Counted from the first letter of the stretch, positions 8,508-17,326 are shown. The stretch is DNA of 64,000 bases from Microbacterium sp. (GCA_017306415.1 JAFKIL010000003.1:62001-126000), one strand, 5' to 3'. The notes: generated by a model from the sequence alone, not told the origin. Numbers and translations are program-made.

Positions 8508-8777
8508 CTAGCGGCGCAGTCCCAGGCGCTCGATCAGCGACCGGTAGCGGTTGATGTCGATGTCCTGGAGGTAGCCGAGCAGACGACGGCGCTGACCGAC
8601 CATCAGGAACAGACCACGACGCGAGTGGTGGTCGTGCTTGTGCTCCTTCAGGTGCTCTGTGAGGTCCTTGATGCGCTGCGTCAGCATCGCGACCTGCACC
8701 TCGGGGGATCCGGTGTCACCGGGGTGCGTCGCGTACTCTTCGATGATCGCCTTCTTGGCGTCGGACTCGAGTGCCAT
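8508..8777 (-). CDS. rpsO: 30S ribosomal protein S15
   Basis: An 89-residue protein, the standard length of S15, which binds the central domain of 16S rRNA during 30S assembly. Family segments [20 protein letters not shown] and [11 protein letters not shown] are intact and it ends LIERLGLRR. The ATG at 8777 follows AAAGGGGA. The gene is monocistronic here: in most bacteria rpsO precedes pnp, but downstream on this strand there is only a hairpin and a convergent dioxygenase gene. Confidence 0.97.
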   Translation of the reverse strand: MALESDAKKAIIEEYATHPGDTGSPEVQVAMLTQRIKDLTEHLKEHKHDHHSRRGLFLMVGQRRRLLGYLQDIDINRYRSLIERLGLRR

Positions 8778-8868
8778 AGATGGGATCCCCTTTCTCGTCG
8801 TTGCGCGGTGCCCGACGCCTTCTGCGTGAGCTCTCTTTATCCGCGGCCGTTCACACGGCAACCTCGGA

Positions 8869-8874
8869 AGTCTA
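8869..8874 (-). promoter_or_regulatory. Possible -10 element for rpsO
   Basis: TAGACT on the minus strand fits the actinobacterial TANNNT -10 pattern and lies about 90 bp before the rpsO start, leaving a leader long enough for S15 autoregulation. No convincing -35 is visible. Confidence 0.35.
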
Positions 8875-8962
8875 CCAGCGGCGACCGGGAGACTGCGCCA
8901 CGGGCGGGCGTCCCGCCGGACGGCCGCGCCGGGTGGCCGCGTCACCCCGATACGCTCGAGAC

Positions 8963-9028
8963 GTGGAGTGCGCTGCGAGGGTCGAGGCATTCGACCCCGG
9001 TGCACCCTCTCCCGAGGCGAGCGGATGA
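8963..9028 (+). CDS. Short upstream ORF coupled to the MFS gene
   Basis: TACGCT (8951-8956) is followed after 6 bp by a GTG that opens a 21-codon frame ending [14 protein letters not shown]. Its TGA overlaps the next gene's ATG as ATGA. Spacing and overlap look like a leaderless leader peptide that feeds ribosomes into the transporter gene. No run of a single regulatory codon stands out. It may simply be the transcript start followed by an accidental frame. Confidence 0.4.
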   Translation: MECAARVEAFDPGAPSPEASG

Positions 9029-10335
9029 TGGCGCGGCTCGCGCGCTCGCACTTCGTCGATCTGCGCCCCTTCACGACGTCGCCCGCGTTCGCGCGGATGT
9101 GGTTCGGGTCGACGCTCTCCGGTCTCGGCGGGCAGTTGACGATCGTCGCGGTGATGCTCCACGTGTACGCGCTGACCGGCGACACGTTCGCGGTCTCGAT
9201 GATCGCGGTCGCGGGCCTGGTCCCGATGGTCTTCGCCGGCCTCTACGGCGGGATGCTGGCCGACGCCTTCGACCGACGGGTCGTGGCTCTCGCCGCGGCA
9301 TCCGTGACGTTCGCCTCGACCCTCCTGCTCGCGATCCTCGCGTGGGGGCAGCTGGAGACGGTGTGGTGGCTCTACGCCCTGAGCATCGTGAACTCGTCGG
9401 CGAACTCGATCGTGATGTCCGCGCGCGCGGCGATCGTGCCCCGCCTGATCGCGCGCGAGCTCCTGCCCGCGGCGGCGGCTCTGCAGGGGATCACCGTCGG
9501 GATCATGGTGATGGCCGGACCCGCACTCGCCGGCGTGCTCGTCGCGTACGCCGGCTATGCCTGGACCTACTCGATCGACGTCGTCCTGATGACATCGCTC
9601 TTCCTCGGGCTGTGGACGCTGCCGAGCATCCGTCCCGAGGGGGAGATCGTGCGTCCGGGGCTGAAGTCCCTCGCCGACGGCTGGCGGTTCCTGCGCCGGG
9701 CGTCGAACATCCGGCTGCAGTACGTCCTCGACATCATCGCGATGACGTTCGGGCAGCCGCTCGCGCTCTTCCCCGCCATCGGTGCGGTGCTGCTCGGAGG
9801 AGGCCCGATCACCACCGGCGTGCTCACGGCGGCGATCGCGCTCGGCGCCTTCCTCTCGAGCCTGTTCTCCGGCCCGGTGGGGCGGGTGCGGCATCACGGG
9901 ATCGGGATCGAACGGGCGATCATCGTGTACGGCGCATCGATCGCCCTGTTCGGCCTGGTCCTCGTCGCGGGGGCGCTGCGCTGGTTCGCCCCCGCCCACC
10001 TCGACACGCACTCCGCGAACGTCGTCCTGATCGCGGCGGCCGTCGTGGCGCTCGCGATCTCCGGCGCCGCCGACAACGTGAGCGCGATCTACCGCTCGAC
10101 GATGATGCAGGCCGCCGTGCCGGACAGCGTGCGCGGACGGCTCCAGGGCATCTTCACCGTCGTCGTCGCCGGCGGGCCGCGTGTCGGCGCGCTCTACGCA
10201 GGGACCCTGGCCACCTTCACCACGCTGTGGTTCCCTCCGCTCATCGGAGGGTTCATCATCATCGGCCTGGTGGCGCTGCTCGTCCGGCGCAGCCCGCGCT
10301 TCCGGGCATACGACGCCGAGCACCCGGTCCCGTAG
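9025..10335 (+). CDS. MFS transporter
   Basis: A 436-residue major facilitator with about twelve membrane segments, of the group with a short cytoplasmic N-terminus ([20 protein letters not shown]), resembling EntS and macrolide-efflux-like permeases. The loop 2-3 motif is [14 protein letters not shown]. Start chosen at 9025, where GAGG lies 7 bp upstream and the ATG overlaps the stop of a short upstream frame; a GTG at 8968 is possible but gives a Cys- and Arg-rich, less plausible N-terminus. The substrate is not evident. Confidence 0.8.
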   Translation: MMARLARSHFVDLRPFTTSPAFARMWFGSTLSGLGGQLTIVAVMLHVYALTGDTFAVSMIAVAGLVPMVFAGLYGGMLADAFDRRVVALAAASVTFASTLLLAILAWGQLETVWWLYALSIVNSSANSIVMSARAAIVPRLIARELLPAAAALQGITVGIMVMAGPALAGVLVAYAGYAWTYSIDVVLMTSLFLGLWTLPSIRPEGEIVRPGLKSLADGWRFLRRASNIRLQYVLDIIAMTFGQPLALFPAIGAVLLGGGPITTGVLTAAIALGAFLSSLFSGPVGRVRHHGIGIERAIIVYGASIALFGLVLVAGALRWFAPAHLDTHSANVVLIAAAVVALAISGAADNVSAIYRSTMMQAAVPDSVRGRLQGIFTVVVAGGPRVGALYAGTLATFTTLWFPPLIGGFIIIGLVALLVRRSPRFRAYDAEHPVP

Positions 10336-10428
10336 CGCGACGTCGGTTTCCGGTCGCACATCGGCGGATTCCGGACGTCGTACTGCGCGAGCACGCGGCG
10401 GAGCATGCCCCGCGGCTAGAGTCGGCGG

Positions 10429-11382
10429 ATGCCCGACACCGACGCCTCCGCCCCGCGGCTCGCCGCCGAGAGATCGCGTGCGGGTGCGATCACCGTCGTG
10501 CAGTTCGTCCTCCTGGGAATCGTGTGGGGTTCGAGCTTCCTGTTCATCAAGGTCGGGCTCGGCGGCCTGTCACCCGTCCAGGTGGTCTGGGGCCGGCTCG
10601 TCCTGGGGGCGATCACCCTCGGGCTGTTCGCGCTCGCGCGGCGGGAGCACCTCCCCCGGTCCCTCCGCATCTGGGGGCACATGAGTGTCCTCGCCCTCTC
10701 CTTCTGCGTCGCGCCGTACCTGCTGTTCGCGTGGGCGGAGCAGCACGTGAGCTCGGGGCTCGGCAGCATCTACAACGCGACGACGCCGATCATGACCGCG
10801 ATCATGGCCGGCCTGCTCTTCCGGGTGGAGCGCCTCAGGCCGGTCCAGCTCGTGGGCATCGCGGTGGGCATCGCGGGAGTGGTCGTCATCGTCGGACCGT
10901 GGAACGGCATCGACCTCGGCCAGAGCCTGGTCGCGCAGCTCGCCCTCCTCGGCGCCACCGCGTGCTACGGCTTCAGCCTCGCGTACATGCGTCGGTTCGT
11001 CGCCCACTCGGGCATGAGCGCCCTGACCTTCTCGTTCCTCAACATCGGCATCGCCGCGGCGATCATGGTCGTCGCGACGCCGTTCGTCGCCCTCTCCCCC
11101 GTCCGCCTGGACCCGTGGATCGTCCTCTCGATCGTGCTTCTGGGCGCCCTCGGAACGGGCGTGGCCTACATCTGGAACCAGAACACGCTGCGGGCCTGGG
11201 GGCCGACCGGCGCGTCGACCGTCACCTACATCACGCCCGTGGTCGGGGTCGCGCTCGGCGTCGCGATCCTGGGCGAACGGGTGAGCTGGAACGAGCCGGT
11301 GGGGGCGCTCGTCGTCTTCCTCGGCATCCTGCTGGCCCAGGATCGGCTCCGGCGCCGGTCGCGCCGTGCCGCCCGCACCTGA
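10429..11382 (+). CDS. EamA/DMT-family transporter
   Basis: A 317-residue drug/metabolite transporter with ten predicted helices in two EamA repeats. The first begins LLGIVWGSSFLFIKVGL; the second contains YGFSLAYMRRF and ends at ILGERVSWNEPVGALVVFLG, the usual terminal signature. TAGAGT (10417-10422) lies 6 bp before the ATG, consistent with a leaderless transcript. Small-molecule or amino-acid efflux is typical for the family; no specific substrate can be given. Confidence 0.85.
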   Translation: MPDTDASAPRLAAERSRAGAITVVQFVLLGIVWGSSFLFIKVGLGGLSPVQVVWGRLVLGAITLGLFALARREHLPRSLRIWGHMSVLALSFCVAPYLLFAWAEQHVSSGLGSIYNATTPIMTAIMAGLLFRVERLRPVQLVGIAVGIAGVVVIVGPWNGIDLGQSLVAQLALLGATACYGFSLAYMRRFVAHSGMSALTFSFLNIGIAAAIMVVATPFVALSPVRLDPWIVLSIVLLGALGTGVAYIWNQNTLRAWGPTGASTVTYITPVVGVALGVAILGERVSWNEPVGALVVFLGILLAQDRLRRRSRRAART

Positions 11383-11427
11383 ACCCCGCATGACTCGGAT
11401 GTCGGACGGTCGCGGCATGATCGCGGC

Positions 11428-12324
11428 ATGAGCGCAGAGACCCCTCCGACGAGGACCGCCGTCATCGCCCTCCGTGGGCCGTACGACCTCCGCGAGGTGG
11501 CCCTGATGGGATTCGGCCACCGCGACGAGACGTCGTTCGACGGCGTGATGCGGCTCGCGTTCCGGGTGGACGGCCTCGACGACCACGCGGGGGTCGAGGT
11601 CCGGCAGCGCGACGGGGAGCTCGCGCTCACGGTGCACGGCGACGCCCCGCTCGATGCGGTCTCGCGCCAGGTCGCTCGCGTGGTGTCGGCTGATCACGAC
11701 GGCGATGCCTGGGCGGCGGTGTGCGCGGCGGATCCGGTGCTCGAGCGGGTGCACGCGGCGGCCCCGGGCTTCCGTCCATCCAACTTCTACAGCCCCTACG
11801 AGGCGGCCGTCTGGGCGGTGCTCTCGGCGCGACGCTCGCGTGTGCAGGCGATCGCCCTGCGCCGGCGTTTCAGCGAGGCGCACGGCGTGATGTTCTCCCT
11901 CGCGGGGCGGACGGAGGCGGCCGTTCCCGCGCCGCAGCGGCTGCTCGAGATCGACGGGTTCCCCGGTCTCCCCGCAGATCGGATCCCTCGGCTCCACGCG
12001 ATCGCCACCGCCGCCCTCGACGGCTCGCTCGACGTCGACCGCCTCACGGGCATGGAGCCCGCCGAGGCCATGGCGGCGCTGCAGCGTCTGCCGGGCATCG
12101 GTCCGTTCTACAGCGCCCTCATCGTGATCAGGGCCTGCGGCCTGACGGACGTCCTGTCGACGGAGGAGGGGCATACGCGCGAAGCGGTGCGCGCGCTGTA
12201 CGGGCTCGACCACGAGCCGTCCGGCACCGAACTGACGCGGATCGCGGAGAATTGGCGCCCGTTCCGCACCTGGGCCGCGGTGGCCCTGCGGGCGGTGGGC
12301 TCGCGACTCGCACTCGCCTCGTGA
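11428..12324 (+). CDS. DNA-3-methyladenine glycosylase 2 family protein (AlkA-like)
   Basis: A 298-residue protein with an N-terminal AlkA-like domain (~1-105) and a C-terminal HhH-GPD domain. The helix-hairpin-helix LPGIGPFYSALIVIRACG is well kept. Where AlkA-type glycosylases carry the catalytic Asp I read VLSTEEGHTREAV, so the acidic residue seems to be Glu, or activity may be altered. The predicted role is base excision of alkylated purines. It converges on the FKBP gene across a shared hairpin. Confidence 0.75.
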   Translation: MSAETPPTRTAVIALRGPYDLREVALMGFGHRDETSFDGVMRLAFRVDGLDDHAGVEVRQRDGELALTVHGDAPLDAVSRQVARVVSADHDGDAWAAVCAADPVLERVHAAAPGFRPSNFYSPYEAAVWAVLSARRSRVQAIALRRRFSEAHGVMFSLAGRTEAAVPAPQRLLEIDGFPGLPADRIPRLHAIATAALDGSLDVDRLTGMEPAEAMAALQRLPGIGPFYSALIVIRACGLTDVLSTEEGHTREAVRALYGLDHEPSGTELTRIAENWRPFRTWAAVALRAVGSRLALAS

Positions 12325-12340
12325 ACCCCGATCGCATGAC

Positions 12341-12370
12341 GAAGGGCGGATGCCGCAGCATCCGCCCTTC
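12341..12370. terminator. Bidirectional terminator between the glycosylase and FKBP genes
   Basis: GAAGGGCGGATGC (12341-12353) and GCATCCGCCCTTC (12358-12370) form a perfect 13-bp stem with a 4-base loop, lying between two convergent genes. Confidence 0.85.
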
Positions 12371-12386
12371 GACCCGGGATGGGTCG

Positions 12387-12755
12387 TCAGCCGACGGCGA
12401 TGAGGTCGATGACGAAGACGAGGGTCTTTCCGCCGAGGAAGTGGCCGCCGGCCGGCCCGTAGGCGAGGTGCGGCGGGATGACGAGCTCGCGTCGGCCGCC
12501 GACCTTCATGCCCGGGATGCCGTCCTGCCAGCCCTGGATCAGCCCGCGGAGCGGGAACTGGATGCTCTCGCCGCGGCTCCACGACGAGTCGAACTCCTCC
12601 CCCGTGTCGTACTCGACGCCGAGGTAGTGCACCTCCACGGTGTCTCCGGGGTTGGCCTCGGGGCCATCCCCGACGATGATGTCGCGGATCACCAGGTCGG
12701 CCGGTGCGGGGCCCTCGGGAGCGTCGATCTCGGGCTTGGTTCGATTGTCGGTCAT
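12387..12755 (-). CDS. FKBP-type peptidyl-prolyl cis-trans isomerase
   Basis: A 122-residue single-domain cytoplasmic FKBP. Active-site elements are visible: VEVHYLGVEYDTGEEFDSSW, LIQGWQDGIPGMKVGGRREL and PPHLAYG, ending LVFVIDLIAVG. There is no signal peptide. I start at ATG 12755; an in-frame TTG four codons earlier is less likely. It should help protein folding by catalysing prolyl isomerisation. A second, exported FKBP gene lies at the right end of the window. Confidence 0.9.
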   Translation of the reverse strand: MTDNRTKPEIDAPEGPAPADLVIRDIIVGDGPEANPGDTVEVHYLGVEYDTGEEFDSSWSRGESIQFPLRGLIQGWQDGIPGMKVGGRRELVIPPHLAYGPAGGHFLGGKTLVFVIDLIAVG

Positions 12756-12830
12756 GAGTCCATCCAACCCGACGGTCCCGAACCGGTCAACGCGACGTCG
12801 GCTGCCGCGTGCGACCTCTCACGGACGCCC

Positions 12831-12866
12831 TTGACGCACTCGGGTGCGTTTGGCACTCTGGAGGCA
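12831..12866 (+). promoter_or_regulatory. Promoter-like element without a plus-strand gene
   Basis: TTGACG (12831-12836) overlaps a perfect inverted repeat, ACGCAC-TCGG-GTGCGT (12834-12849), and is followed by TTTGGCACTCTGGAGGC. The -10 is poor (CACTCT at 17-bp spacing). The TTGGCACTC string resembles half of a CIRCE heat-shock operator, but the second half is missing. Only the hairpin at 12870-12918 lies downstream, so any transcript would be a short RNA. Confidence 0.35.
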
Positions 12867-12869
12867 GAG

Positions 12870-12918
12870 CTCAGCGCCCGGTCGGCACGCAGGCATCGCC
12901 GCGGCACCGGGCGCTGAG
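12870..12918. terminator. Long hairpin downstream of the PrsW gene
   Basis: CTCAGCGCCCGGT (12870-12882) pairs perfectly over 13 bp with ACCGGGCGCTGAG (12906-12918) around a 23-base loop in which CGGC and GCCG can also pair. It lies 21 bp past the stop of the PrsW gene, so termination of that gene is the simplest role. Confidence 0.6.
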
Positions 12919-12939
12919 TCCGTCTGCGGGCGGTCACGC

Positions 12940-14109
12940 TCACACCGAGAAGAGCGCCTGCCGCGCCGCCACCGTCCGCGCGAGGAGGACGCGCTCGTCG
13001 TCCACGGCGGCGGGATCGCGTCCCGTGAGAGCACGTTGCCGGGCCATTGCGAGGGCGGTGGCGTCGGAGATGAAGGTCTTCATCTCCGAGGTGCGGTCGC
13101 GGGGCAGCGAGGTGGCCCAGGCGCGAGCCGCCCGCCGGCCCCGGCCGGTCGCGAGCAGGTCGACCTCCTGCGCCGTGAACCACCCGGCGGCGGCGTATTC
13201 GCCCAGCCGCGCGCGGGTCAGCCGCGCCTCCTCGCGCCGAAGCGCCAGGACACCGAGCACGAACAGGACGAAGAGCGGCACCTGCAGGGTCGCGTACAGG
13301 GCGAAGAAGTCGAAGAACTGAGCGGACGCGTTCCACAGGGCGTGGAGCACGACCGCGCCGGCGAGCCCCAGCAGCCACGGGCCGATCACACGCCCGGCCG
13401 TCGCCCCGCGGCGCGCGGCGAGCCCGAGCGCGAACCCGGTGACGGCGGTGAACATCGCGTGCGCGAACGGCGACAGGATGCCGCGCAGCAGGAAGGTGGT
13501 CGTCACCTCCGGCGCGCCGCCGTCGACGAAGCTGATGGCGAAGTACTGGATGTTCTCCGTGAACGCGAAGCCCGCGCCCACGAGCGCCCCGTAGACGATG
13601 CCGTCGACGGGGCCGTCGAACGCGCGACGCGCGCTGACGAAGATGATGAGCACCCCGAGTCCCTTCGCGAACTCCTCGACGATGGGCGCCTGCACGACGG
13701 TGCGGAACGCGTCCCGGGCATGGGTGTCGCCCACGCCGATCGCGAGCGTCAGGAGCAGATCGACCCCCAGGGCGATCGCGACGGCGGCCACCGCACCCCA
13801 CGCGACCGCCAGCACGACGAGGCTCCGCGGCTCCGGCTCCCAGCGATCGATCGCGCGGACGGTGAGCAGGACGATGGTGAGCGGGACGAGGGCCAGCACC
13901 ATGCCCACGATGGACGCGGCGGCGCCGATGGCCGAGAGGAAGTAGGCGACGAGGGCCAGCAGCACGACGGCGAGCACGGCGAACAGCCACACGGAGCCTC
14001 GACGGCCGCGTGACGGGAGCGACGGGATCGCGGCAGGCGGGGCAGACGGGGGCACGATGGATGCGGGCGCCGCTCCGTGGGGCTGGGAGAACGGAGACGG
14101 GAAGCTCAT
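12940..14109 (-). CDS. PrsW-family intramembrane metalloprotease
   Basis: A 389-residue membrane protein. After a Pro-rich cytoplasmic N-terminus (~45 residues) come about eight helices holding the PrsW motifs: VEEFAKGLG (EExxK), FAFTENIQYF and LSPFAHAMFT, plus a late VLHALWN His. The soluble C-terminus is Ala/Arg-rich. PrsW-family proteases of the CPBP superfamily cut membrane proteins such as anti-sigma factors; the substrate here is unknown. TAGGCT lies 7 bp before the ATG, suggesting a leaderless mRNA. Confidence 0.85.
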   Translation of the reverse strand: MSFPSPFSQPHGAAPASIVPPSAPPAAIPSLPSRGRRGSVWLFAVLAVVLLALVAYFLSAIGAAASIVGMVLALVPLTIVLLTVRAIDRWEPEPRSLVVLAVAWGAVAAVAIALGVDLLLTLAIGVGDTHARDAFRTVVQAPIVEEFAKGLGVLIIFVSARRAFDGPVDGIVYGALVGAGFAFTENIQYFAISFVDGGAPEVTTTFLLRGILSPFAHAMFTAVTGFALGLAARRGATAGRVIGPWLLGLAGAVVLHALWNASAQFFDFFALYATLQVPLFVLFVLGVLALRREEARLTRARLGEYAAAGWFTAQEVDLLATGRGRRAARAWATSLPRDRTSEMKTFISDATALAMARQRALTGRDPAAVDDERVLLARTVAARQALFSV

Positions 14110-14182
14110 GCGGATCAGCCTAGGGGCCCCGCTCCGCCGTCTCCGCGAGACGCCCGGACCGGCCGGACGGTAGCGTGGAGGG

Positions 14183-15049
14183 ATGCGCTTCGCCCATGTC
14201 ATCGTCCCGGGAAGCGCCGATCCGGCACTGGCCGTGATCCGCGACGGCGAGGCCCTGCTCGTCCGTGAGCTGATTCCCGGCGGCCCGCAGTTCCTCGAGG
14301 AGCTCATCGCCGGCGGCGACGACCTCCTCGACCGGGTCCGGGATGCCGTCGCCGACGCCGGTCGCGGCCGAGCGCTGGAGGGACTCGCCTACGCGTCCGC
14401 GGTACTCACGCCCCCCGTCGTCCTCGCGATCGGGCTCAACTACGCGGCCCACTCCAGCGAGCTCGGACTCAAGGCGGACACCGCCCCGACCGTCTTCGTC
14501 CTCTGGCCGAACTCCCTGAGCGGTCACGAGGCGACCACGAGCTGGCCGCGCCGCCTGAGCGAGTCGGTCGACTACGAGGCCGAGCTCGGCGTGATCATCG
14601 GCCGCGACGCCAAGGACGTCCCGATCGAAGACGCACTGGACCACGTCTGGGGCTACACCGTGGTCAACGACATCACCGCTCGCGACATCCAGTTCTCCGA
14701 GGCGCAGTGGTCGCGCTGCAAGTCGTTCGACGGCTTCACCCCGACCGGGCCGTTCGTGGTGACGGCGGACGAGATCCCGGACCCGCAGGCTCTCCATATC
14801 TGGGCGGTGGTCGACGGCCACACCGTGCAGGACGCCACCACCGGCCAGATGATCCGCCCGGTGGCGACGCTCGTGTCCCACCTCTCGCAGTCGGCGACCC
14901 TCCTGCCCGGCACCCTCATCTCCACGGGATCCCCCGGCGGCGCCGGCTACTCGCGCGATCCCCAGATCTTCCTGCGCGACCGCTCCACCGTCACCGTCGG
15001 CATCGACGGCATCGGCGAGCTCACGACGCACTGCCGCATCCTGGACTGA
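14183..15049 (+). CDS. Fumarylacetoacetate hydrolase family protein
   Basis: A 288-residue FAH-superfamily enzyme. The metal-binding acidic residues appear as VDYEAELGVIIGRDAK (ExE), followed by GYTVVNDITARDIQ and KSFDGFTPTGPFVV, all standard for the hydrolase/isomerase/decarboxylase group acting on 2-oxo acids in aromatic catabolism. The N-terminal ~75 residues are the usual variable cap. TAGCGT (14171-14176) stands 6 bp before the ATG. No other catabolic genes are adjacent, so the exact reaction is open. Confidence 0.85.
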   Translation: MRFAHVIVPGSADPALAVIRDGEALLVRELIPGGPQFLEELIAGGDDLLDRVRDAVADAGRGRALEGLAYASAVLTPPVVLAIGLNYAAHSSELGLKADTAPTVFVLWPNSLSGHEATTSWPRRLSESVDYEAELGVIIGRDAKDVPIEDALDHVWGYTVVNDITARDIQFSEAQWSRCKSFDGFTPTGPFVVTADEIPDPQALHIWAVVDGHTVQDATTGQMIRPVATLVSHLSQSATLLPGTLISTGSPGGAGYSRDPQIFLRDRSTVTVGIDGIGELTTHCRILD

Positions 15050-15074
15050 TCCCGGGGCCGACGCTCTCGCACGA

Positions 15075-15118
15075 GACGCCGGTGGCGCGGATCCCGAAGG
15101 GTCCGCGCCACCGGCGTC
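15075..15118. terminator. Bidirectional terminator after the FAH-family gene
   Basis: A perfect 17-bp stem (15075-15091 with 15102-15118, starting GACGCCGGTGGC), extended inside by CCC-GAA-GGG, between two convergent genes. It is the longest perfect hairpin I found in the window. Confidence 0.85.
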
Positions 15119-15130
15119 GAGGGATGCAGG

Positions 15131-15619
15131 TCAGTTGCTGCCGGTGTCGATCTGGTCGCAGGGGATCTGCTGACCCCAGAACTCGACGATGCCGGATCCG
15201 CCGGGGCTGCAGTTCTGAACGACCTGGCTGCCGAGGCTCGCGAACTGCGTCGCCACCACGATCGTGACGATGATGCCGATCACCATGAACACGATGCTGA
15301 GGATGATCGCGGCGACCGCGAAGCCGTTCTTCTGACCGGCCTTGCGGCTCTGCACGAGCGCGATGATGCCGAGGATCAGGCCGACCAGCGCGATGAAGAA
15401 CGACACGATGAAGGCGACGATGCCCAGGGTCTTCCCGGGGTTCGTCGGCACCGGCGCGCCATAGGGCGCCGGGGGCGCAGGGGCGTAGCCGGGCTGCGGT
15501 GCCGCGGCGTACGCGGGGGGCTGGGTGTACGCGGGGGGCTGCGTGTACGCCGGCTCCGGCGCCGGCGGCGGCGTCTCGGCGGGCGGCTCGGCTCCCTGGG
15601 GAGCGTGGGGGTCGGTCAT
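15131..15619 (-). CDS. Proline-rich DUF4190-like membrane protein
   Basis: A 162-residue protein with a Pro/Ala/Tyr-rich cytoplasmic N-terminus (~1-65) containing short repeats of AYTQPP, then two hydrophobic helices (IVAFIVSFFIALVGLILGII and ILSIVFMVIGIIVTIVV) separated by a basic loop, as in DUF4190-type proteins, and a small extracytoplasmic C-terminus with two Cys (VQNCSPGG, IPCDQ). The start is the ATG at 15619. The function is unknown. Confidence 0.75.
   Translation of the reverse strand: MTDPHAPQGAEPPAETPPPAPEPAYTQPPAYTQPPAYAAAPQPGYAPAPPAPYGAPVPTNPGKTLGIVAFIVSFFIALVGLILGIIALVQSRKAGQKNGFAVAAIILSIVFMVIGIIVTIVVATQFASLGSQVVQNCSPGGSGIVEFWGQQIPCDQIDTGSN
15507..15560. repeat. Short tandem repeats in the proline-rich tail
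   Basis: The 18-base unit around GTACGCGGGGGGCTG recurs two to three times in tandem and encodes the repeated AYTQPP of the membrane protein above. Confidence 0.7.
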
Positions 15620-15729
15620 CGTGGCGCCTCTCTGTGCAGGGTCGGGATGACGATTCGCTATGAAAGTACCCCGCGCGGCCACGGGACGACAGCCCCCGCG
15701 CCGACCGACGACGGCTCCAGCCGCGTGGC

Positions 15730-17208
15730 TCAGCTCTCGCGCGGCTCGTCCGCCACGACGTTCTCGGCGGGCTGGACGATCGGGATCGCCGCGGTGACGG
15801 CCTCAAGGCCCGACAGCCGCGCGGGCGAGAGCTGCTTCATCACTTCGTCGCGGGACATCAGCCCCGCCTCCACGACGAGGTCGGCGACGTTGCGCCCCGT
15901 CAGGAGCGCCGTCTTCGCCAGCGCGGCGGCGGCGGCGTAGCCGATGAACGGGGTCAGCGCGGTCACGACGCCGACCGAGGCGCCGACCATCGCGCCGAGC
16001 CGCGCGCGGTTCGCGGTGATGCCTTCGACGCAGTTCACCCGCAGCGTCCACATCGCCTGACGCATCCACGTGATCGACTGGAAGATCGAGTGCGCGATCA
16101 CGGGCTCGAAGGCGTTGAGCTGCAGCTGCCCTCCCTCGACGGCCATCGTGACGGTCAAGTCGGCGCCGGCGACCGAGAACGCGACCTGGTTCACGACCTC
16201 CGGGATCACCGGGTTCACCTTGCCGGGCATGATGCTCGAGCCCGCCTGGCGCGGCGGGAGGTTGATCTCGCCGAAACCGGCCTGCGGGCCACTGGAGAGC
16301 AGCCGCAGGTCGTTGCAGATCTTGGAGAGCTTGATCGCATTGCGCTTGAGAGAGGACGAGAACGACATGAACGCCCCCGTGTCGCTCGTCGACTCCACCA
16401 GATCGTCGGCGGTCTCGAGGTCGAGTTCCGTGATCTGTCGCAGGTGTCGCAGCACCGCCGGCGCGTAGTCGGGATGGGTCGTGATCCCGGTGCCGATCGC
16501 GGTCGCACCCATGTTGATCTCGAACAGCAGGTAGCGGTTCTCGAGGAGCCGGTGGTAGTCCTCCCCCAGCGTCGTGGCGAATCCGTGGAACTCCTGGCCG
16601 AGGGTCATCGGCACCGCGTCCTGGAGCTGCGTGCGCCCGACTTTGAGCACGTCGTGGAACTCGACCGCCTTCGCGAGGAACGCCTTCCGCAGGAGGTCGA
16701 GCTCCTCGAGCAGGCTCTGCAGCGTCAGCGAGAGGCCGATCTTGACCGCCGTCGGGTACACGTCGTTCGTCGACTGGCTGCGGTTCGTGTCGTCGATCGG
16801 CGACAGGAAGGCGTAGTCGCCCTTCTCACGCCCGGCCAGCTCGAGCGCGATGTTCGTGATGACCTCGTTCGCGTTCATGTTGGTCGAGGTGCCGGCGCCG
16901 CCCTGCATGACGCCGACCGCGAATTGGTCGTGGTGCTCGCCGTCGATGACCAGCTGCGCGGCACGATCGATGAGCTCGGCCTTCTCGGGCGAGAGCACGC
17001 CGATCTCGCGGTTGGCCCGCGCGGACGCCTGCTTGACCATCGCGAGAGCGATCACGAGATCGGGGTACACCGAGATCGGGCGCTTCGCGATCGGGAAGTT
17101 CTCCATGGCGCGCGCCGTGTGGATCCCCCAATACGCGTCTGACGGGATCTCCATGGATCCCAGGGAATCGGTCTCGGTGCGCGTGCGCGTCATTGCGTCC
17201 AGTGCCAT
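15730..17208 (-). CDS. aspA: Aspartate ammonia-lyase (aspartase)
   Basis: A 492-residue member of the fumarase/aspartase superfamily that converts L-aspartate to fumarate and ammonia. The catalytic loop signature GSSIMPGKVNP is intact, as are GGAGTSTNMNANEVITN and SQSTNDVYPTA. Aspartase is favoured over class II fumarase by SLGSMEIPSDAYWGIHTARA at the N-terminus. AGGA lies 8 bp before ATG 17208. It stands alone between two unrelated genes. Confidence 0.88.
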   Translation of the reverse strand: MALDAMTRTRTETDSLGSMEIPSDAYWGIHTARAMENFPIAKRPISVYPDLVIALAMVKQASARANREIGVLSPEKAELIDRAAQLVIDGEHHDQFAVGVMQGGAGTSTNMNANEVITNIALELAGREKGDYAFLSPIDDTNRSQSTNDVYPTAVKIGLSLTLQSLLEELDLLRKAFLAKAVEFHDVLKVGRTQLQDAVPMTLGQEFHGFATTLGEDYHRLLENRYLLFEINMGATAIGTGITTHPDYAPAVLRHLRQITELDLETADDLVESTSDTGAFMSFSSSLKRNAIKLSKICNDLRLLSSGPQAGFGEINLPPRQAGSSIMPGKVNPVIPEVVNQVAFSVAGADLTVTMAVEGGQLQLNAFEPVIAHSIFQSITWMRQAMWTLRVNCVEGITANRARLGAMVGASVGVVTALTPFIGYAAAAALAKTALLTGRNVADLVVEAGLMSRDEVMKQLSPARLSGLEAVTAAIPIVQPAENVVADEPRES

Positions 17209-17326
17209 GTGTGGTGTTCCTCGTAGGTCGATCACGGCTGAGTGGGGATCTTTCGAGCCTACCCGCGGTCCTCTTCCGCGGGCATGGACGCCGCGTACAG
17301 TCGGGTGGCCGTCGCTGTACCCGATG

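Noticed and set aside
10342-10381. Terminator after the MFS gene built from two GACGTC palindromes
   Set aside because: The arms pair only with a bulge and the loop is long; too weak to list.
12849-12860. CIRCE heat-shock operator
   Set aside because: Only one half (TTGGCACTC) is present; the partner GAGTGCTAA is missing and no groES or hrcA follows.
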